Source of the DNA: Hemileia vastatrix
Lineage: Eukaryota > Basidiomycota > Pucciniomycetes > Pucciniales > Zaghouaniaceae
DNA: 64,000 nt
Reading direction: 5' to 3'
Assembly: GCA_030280995.1 (NCBI GenBank)
Contig: JASXTE010000016.1
Coordinates: forward strand, 25,629,501-25,693,500
Notes under the pieces: generated by a model
Database searches by the model: none
Told to the model about the DNA's origin: nothing
What the model saw: only the letters and a program-made list of their open reading frames with translations
Made by a program: the position numbers and the translations under genes
Shown here: one piece after another, positions 59,299 through 64,000 of the stretch
Numbering within the stretch: the stretch's first letter is position 1
How the letters are laid out: each line of letters begins with the position of its first letter

Positions 59299-60224
59299 TG
59301 TAGACAATCCTATAGTACTAGTTATAGGCCTTGACTAAAGGAGTTGGAGAAAAACCAGAGAGAAAATCCCTTGTCCCTTTATAAAAACAAGTGATATTTA
59401 CCTGTTGCAGAAAATTGGAGATCTGTTTGCTAGACCCTCTAATTAAACACACTTGACCCCTTTAAAAGTGAAGATAATAGTCCCAGACAGACAACCAGAA
59501 AGATTTGAAATGAACAGTAATATATTCCAACAAAATACAAGCCGATGAGACAGTGAGGAACAGAGAGGTGATGAGTCAAGAGATAAGATGATTCCCCTAA
59601 AAATCTTTCCACACATGCATCATACAGCCAGTGCACAGACCACCCTGACCAATTCCCCACCCAAAATCCACCCAAATTGAATAAAAACCCTCCAGAAGCG
59701 CTCCCCAACCTTCTAAAACAGAAGAGGGCGGGCCACCCAACGTTGGAGGTGCCGCCTAGGGGCGGGCGGGCCACTTCTAGGCCCTAAAACACCCATACAA
59801 CCAATAAAAACCCTAAAAAACCCTAAAAACCCATAACTTCACTAATAAACAAGATAAAAACACATAAGACATACCAAAATGAAAAGAAAATAAAGGAAAA
59901 TAAGCTGAGACATAATAAGTGACCCTAGATTAAGCCTACATAAGCACCACTAAGTAATAAACATCCAATAAATACCAATAACAACACCATAACTACCCTA
60001 TAAAACAAGGTAACCACCCATAAGGGATACCAAAATGAAGAGAAACGAAAGGACATTAAGCTGAGACATAATAAGTGACCATATCTTAAGCCTCCATAAA
60101 CACTACTAACTATCATCTAAAGATGAAAAAAAACACTAATAACACCATAACCCCAATAACACCCTACATACCAAATACCCCCAAATATGCAATTCAAAGG
60201 CCTACCCAGGTTTGGATCACCACA
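59299..60224 (-). repeat. 5' LTR of element 3
   Basis: 926 bp, closely similar to 54889-55800, with small length differences in the C run and a CCCTAAAAA duplication near 59810. Confidence 0.9.
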
Positions 60225-60554
60225 GTGGATTTCCAAACAAATCAGCACTTAAAAATCAGCACTTAAATTTTGCAAAAAGGTCACTTATTTCAAAAATGGG
60301 TGTCAGTTATGAACTCAAATCAGCACTTTTTTCTTATTTTTTTCACAACCACATGTTGGCAACAAAACATCCCTTCCTTTCTTACCCCATCCCTGTCACA
60401 TGTGACACACTGACCCTCCTTGCTACCTACCCATCAATCCTCGGCACACACCCCTTCCTGAAATTTTCAACATTTTTACCAGGCATGTTTACATTCTTTT
60501 TTACTTATTTCTTCTACCTCTTAATCTTTTTTCTTGTTATGTGCCAGTTTCATA
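60225..60554. repeat. Flank with AAATCAGCACTTAAA repeats
   Basis: Three copies of AAATCAGCACTT within 100 bp (about 60239, 60255 and 60319), then a pyrimidine-rich upstream region of the following pseudogene. The CACTTAA pieces also occur just left of element 3 (54871-54884), so both sides probably belonged to one sequence before insertion. Confidence 0.45.
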
Positions 60555-61866
60555 ATGCCTCCCAGACATTCCAAATCTCAAAAGATAACTCAAAAATCTG
60601 CTTTGTCACAAAAGTCTCCTTGTAAAGCAAGCCCTACACCTGAAAAATTGAAGTCATGTTCAGGTCAGCTTAAAAAGGATGATTATCTCATCATAATCAA
60701 TTTCCTTAAAATAAAATAAAATTTTGAAGCATGTTTTGGATGTGAAAAGTCCACTTGTATTGGAGGTCCACCTTCTTCAAAGGTTAATGGCTAATTATTG
60801 ATGGCCAATGAAGTAAGGAAGAAGACAAGGGGAGAATCGATATCAATCCTAAACAAATGAAGGAGAGATTTAAGATTTACCAATCAAAATATAAAAAGGC
60901 TGATCATGCTGCAAATGAAACTGGCTTTGGTATTGACAATGATGATTTGGAGATTGGAATTACTACTGTTTCCAAAAAGCTCAATGTCATGTGTCCTTTC
61001 TATGAGGAAATGGATAATCTTTTTGGCTCCCAAGTTGATGTAAACCCTTGGTTTCTACACAAAACTACTAGGGATATACCCTCTGGATCTCAACCATCAA
61101 TTAATCCTCCTGAAATACCTGTACATCAACAGGATCAATCCCCTCCACCTTCTAACCATAGTTCAGCTGAAGATGATCCCGACTATCAAGCAGAAAAATT
61201 ATATCGCAGCAGATCTGAATCCTCAGAGGCCCAAAATTTAAATGTATGTTTACTTTTTGTTTTTTGTTCAATTCTTCTCTGAATTTCTCTTTTATTCAAG
61301 TCTCCTCCTACTCAATCTCAATCTCCATTAAATAATCTAAATTCTGGATATGTGAATTCCACTTTAGGAGCTGCTTTAGATGAACTTCCTAAAGCCTCTT
61401 CTTCAAACTCCAAACTAAAGCGTTGAGCCTCAACTTCAATGAACTTGAATTATCTATTAAAACGTGGTAATACTTCAACAAGCTCATTTGGCTCCCTTGA
61501 GGATTATTTTGAAAAAAAAGATATAAGTAAGATTTTTTTACTATATATCTTAATCATTAACTCATTTATTTATTTATTTCAATTAAATTTTCTCAGAAAA
61601 ATCAACTATTGCGAAAAATGCCCTTGACTTTGAGAAGATGAAGTTTGATCATATGCTAAGGAAAGATCAGCAAGCCTTAGATTTGGAAGAAAAAAAATTT
61701 GAGGAAGAGAAGATGGAAAGAGTAAATGACCCTCAATTTCAAAGAGAAATGGCTACTTGTGAATCGGAAAAACAAGAGAGTTTAAAAAAAAGATTTCATT
61801 ATGGAATGTGTAAAAAATGGCCAATCTTATGAGTACATTAAAAAATTACTTGACCTTTTCAATTGA
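60555..61866 (+). pseudogene. Myb/SANT-like DNA-binding protein, rust-type multicopy family, decayed
   Basis: Starts MPPRHSKSQKITQKS at 60555. Residues about 40-140 carry the domain: KKDDYLIIINFLKI, then NFEACFG, KERFKIYQSKYKKA and VMCPFYEEMDNLFG. Introns of 57 bp (61244-61300) and 70 bp (61527-61596) fit GT-AG. The C-terminus is a charged coiled coil (ALDLEEKKFEEEK). Breaks: TAA after FLKIK, TAA after SSKVNG, a frame shift near 60832 in AGGGGAGA, TGA after SKLKR, and a shift in an A run near 61784, after which the tail reads YEYIKKLLDLFN to a stop at 61864-61866. Such proteins accompany Harbinger-like transposons in many eukaryotes; linkage to one here is inference from family knowledge. Confidence 0.7.
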
Positions 61867-62586
61867 TAAATTGTTTTTCTAGTTAATTTAATTTTGTTTG
61901 ATTTATTTTTGGTAATATTTTCTTATATGCTGACTTATAAAAGGTCTTGAATTTAGTACGTTATTTTTGACAATTTTTTGAGAATATCATACAATTTTTC
62001 TTTCTTTACATTCAAGTCAATAAGTTTGCTTATACTTTTATTTTGACAAAAATTTGAAATTATAATAAAAATTTTCTATCTTTACTTTCAAGTCAATAAG
62101 TTTGCTTATATAAATACTTCTAAGTCAATAAAATTCAATATCTCTTTTGAAAATTTGGCAATACCCTCCCCTGCATTTTATTGAAACAAGGGGTGGGTAC
62201 CACCAAATTTTTCTAAGTCATCATATTCACATGTCAGATTTAAAAAATTGGCAATACCCTCCCCTGCATTTTATTTAAGTAAAGGGTGAAAGTCATCAAA
62301 ATTTAATATAATTACATAAATTAATTAATATATAAATAAGATATGTTAAATTTACTACTTTTAAAGTAATGACAATTCCTCATGCCAAAATGAAGATCAA
62401 GTCTAGAAACTAGGTTTGAGACTTTCCACAGGTATAGGATAGAGAAACCCCATGAAACAAATTAATGTTATCATGATTACCTTTTATACAACACAAGGTT
62501 GTTGGCCCATTACTTTAATTTCATAAATTGAAATATCATATTTATTTATTTAAAATTTATGGAAGAACATTAAATATTTGGTGACT
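61867..62586. repeat. Intergenic spacer with short direct repeats
   Basis: No gene. CAAGTCAATAAGTTTGCTTA occurs twice (about 62013 and 62090), and GGCAATACCCTCCCCTGCAT occurs at 62157 and 62250, each followed by TTTTATT. The rest is AT-rich. Confidence 0.6.
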
Positions 62587-63773
62587 CTACGAATCCCCAT
62601 ACTTTTTAGATCTACCTAATGAATTTTTAAATTTATTTCCTTTTTCTTCTTTTTTTAACTTGTTTATTTGTTGGATTAACTTTTGACTGATCTGGAAAGA
62701 GCAACCAAAATGCGTGAAGTCTTGACAAGATTCTAAACCTGGAGGAGACTTTGTAGTTTGGTGATTATTGTAAGAAGAATTCCATACTGTTTCGATTATT
62801 CCATTTCCTAATCCGAAATTGATTATACATCTATGATCTGGGAAATATAATCCATGTCCTTTAATTTTTGCAGATGACAGAATAGGTTGTCCAGTGATAG
62901 GATTAATATATGTGAAGATTCCATAAGTGAGGTAATTGGCATCATTTGAGTCGGTGTGAATTCGGTTATGAAATCCAGATTGAGTGATTATAACATTTGA
63001 AAACATTAGATAATCACTGCTAATATCTTCCCATTCAGAGTTGCACCAATTTGGTATTCCAAGTTTCATAGCAACTTCATGATTTGTTTCAAAAGCTTTA
63101 ATACAGAGTTTTTTAAGTTGAAGAGCAAGAAATGAATTAAATGAATGTAAAGTATTCAATTTTCAAAAACCATTATCTAATTCAGCTTTAGATAAAAATC
63201 TGAGTAAAGAATATATGCCTATTTGAATTAAATTCAGTAAAATGATATTAAAAAATCCAGAAAATTTTTTAAACATACCAAGAGAAAAACCTTTATCAAA
63301 TCCTGGTCTCCATCCAATACCAATTATGATTCCACCCAACAAATTCTTATTCCTTAAAGGTAAGCAAACCAAAGCCATTTGATAGAGTGTTATGATGAGA
63401 TCGCAGAGTTGATTAAATGATTCATCTTTTAAACCATTAAAAGAATGGTTTTTGTAAATAAATTGAGGTTTGAAAGTATTATTAATAACAGCTTTAACTT
63501 CATCACCTCCAGTTTCAGTTAAATAATGTATATTTTCAGGTAACGTTTTTGGATATTGTTTTTTTTTCAACTTTAGTTTTATAGTACTTTATTTTTGAAA
63601 TATTGCCAAATATTTGATCCAAGTGAATTTTTTTTTAAATTTATTTTATTTTGTTACTGTTCATTTTTTGTCAATGTTTTAGATGATGATTGAAAAGAAG
63701 TTGAATTTGAAGATGATAATGAAGTTAAAGAAGATGAGAATGAGGTAAGTGGTGAATCTGAAGTTAAAGACAT
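62587..63773 (-). pseudogene. TET/JBP-like 2OG-Fe(II) oxygenase, one in-frame TGA
   Basis: Exon 1 (63773-63658) encodes a Ser/Thr-rich start (MSLTSDSPLTS). A 71-bp GT-AG intron (63657-63587) joins in phase to exon 2 (63586-62587); total about 371 codons. Features: IGIGWRPGFDKGF in the N-terminal part; GFHNRIHTD with the iron-binding His249-x-Asp251; a double-stranded beta-helix style core; distal His314 in YNNHQTT; and THFGCSFQIS near the end, as in the Tet-like oxygenase family abundant in rusts. A TGA (63165-63163) interrupts the frame at codon 180, before the catalytic centre, but the frame is open on both sides. TET/JBP enzymes oxidise 5-methylcytosine or thymine; substrate here is unknown. 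It could be a fresh pseudogene or a readthrough gene. Confidence 0.72.
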
Positions 63774-64000
63774 GTATTTTTCTACTTACAAATTTGTTAC
63801 TTTTCAAACACCCAAAATTATACATTAATAAAAAACTCACTTAAGTTAAATTAAAAAAAAAATCATCAAAAGACTAATAAGAATTTTTTTTATTTCACTT
63901 GAACTTGATGAATATTTTTCTCTAAAATTAAAAAAAAAAATTCAAAAAAAAAATTCAAAAAACTGTGAAATTTTTTTTATCACTTCCCCATTCCCCTAAA
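63774..64000. promoter_or_regulatory. Upstream region of the oxygenase gene
   Basis: AT-rich with A/T homopolymer runs. It would hold the promoter of the minus-strand oxygenase gene. No clear TATA box or other gene is seen. Confidence 0.3.

Larger units (their letters stand above)
54889..60224 (-). mobile_element. Element 3: non-autonomous, pol-less relative of element 1
   Basis: 5.3 kb between TGTAGAC...CCACA LTRs of 912 and 926 bp, minus-strand coding, the same polypurine tract as element 1, and a tRNA-Lys-type primer site. Flanks are GCGG (54885-54888) and GTGG (60225-60228), a likely 4-bp duplication with one C-to-T change. It has a Gag-like frame but no RT, RNase H, integrase or antisense zinc-cluster gene. 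Shared blocks with element 1 in the 3' region show common descent. Confidence 0.88.

Noticed and set aside
1..64000. tRNA or rRNA genes
   Set aside because: Only tRNA-complementary primer sites (27100, 59278) were found; no cloverleaf or rRNA-like block was seen.

Overview
The window is AT-rich eukaryotic DNA made almost entirely of nested transposable elements. The best guess for the host is a basidiomycete, probably a rust fungus (Pucciniales). The evidence is the FIDDGG-type Ty3 reverse transcriptase, short GT-AG introns of 65-90 bp, Zn2Cys6 proteins, a Myb/SANT-like multicopy family, and a TET/JBP-like 2OG-Fe(II) oxygenase of the kind expanded in rusts. No tRNA, rRNA or ordinary housekeeping gene is visible.

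Layout. (1) 1-30802 is a large gene-less DNA element with CACCA-type ends whose left end lies before the window. It is built from units of about 605 bp, each centred on a 46-bp palindrome. A second 10.5-kb member of the same family (2040-12543, ATT target duplication) is inserted into it in the opposite orientation, and a nearly intact Ty3/Gypsy element ('element 1', 14786-28261, coding on the minus strand) is inserted further right. Element 1 has LTRs about 98% identical, a tRNA-Lys-type primer site, gag, a canonical -1 frameshift heptamer, and pol with two upstream nonsense codons. On the opposite strand, between pol and its 3' LTR, it carries two two-exon zinc-cluster genes. (2) 30803-54888 is a pile of decayed minus-strand Ty3-type elements from a second lineage with coiled-coil Gag. 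Element 4 (gag 43302-44378 plus 30803-32202) is split by element 2 (32203-43301, three LTR copies), which itself holds a solo LTR (40412-41441). Element 5 (47474-53027) carries a 250-bp MITE. (3) 54889-60224 is element 3, a pol-less relative of element 1. (4) 60225-64000 holds a Myb/SANT-like pseudogene and a TET-like oxygenase gene with one in-frame TGA.

The least explained signals are structural. Elements 1 and 3 are studded with a small hairpin module: a constant CAGTTTA, then a 4-5-bp stem, a loop of about 6 nt, and the matching stem. The stem sequences change in a compensatory way from copy to copy, both in non-coding DNA and in one reading frame of pol. A larger hairpin downstream of pol also covaries between the two elements. 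The 605-bp repeat family keeps its palindromes symmetric through paired substitutions, and shares its terminal GCTAGC palindrome with the MITE.
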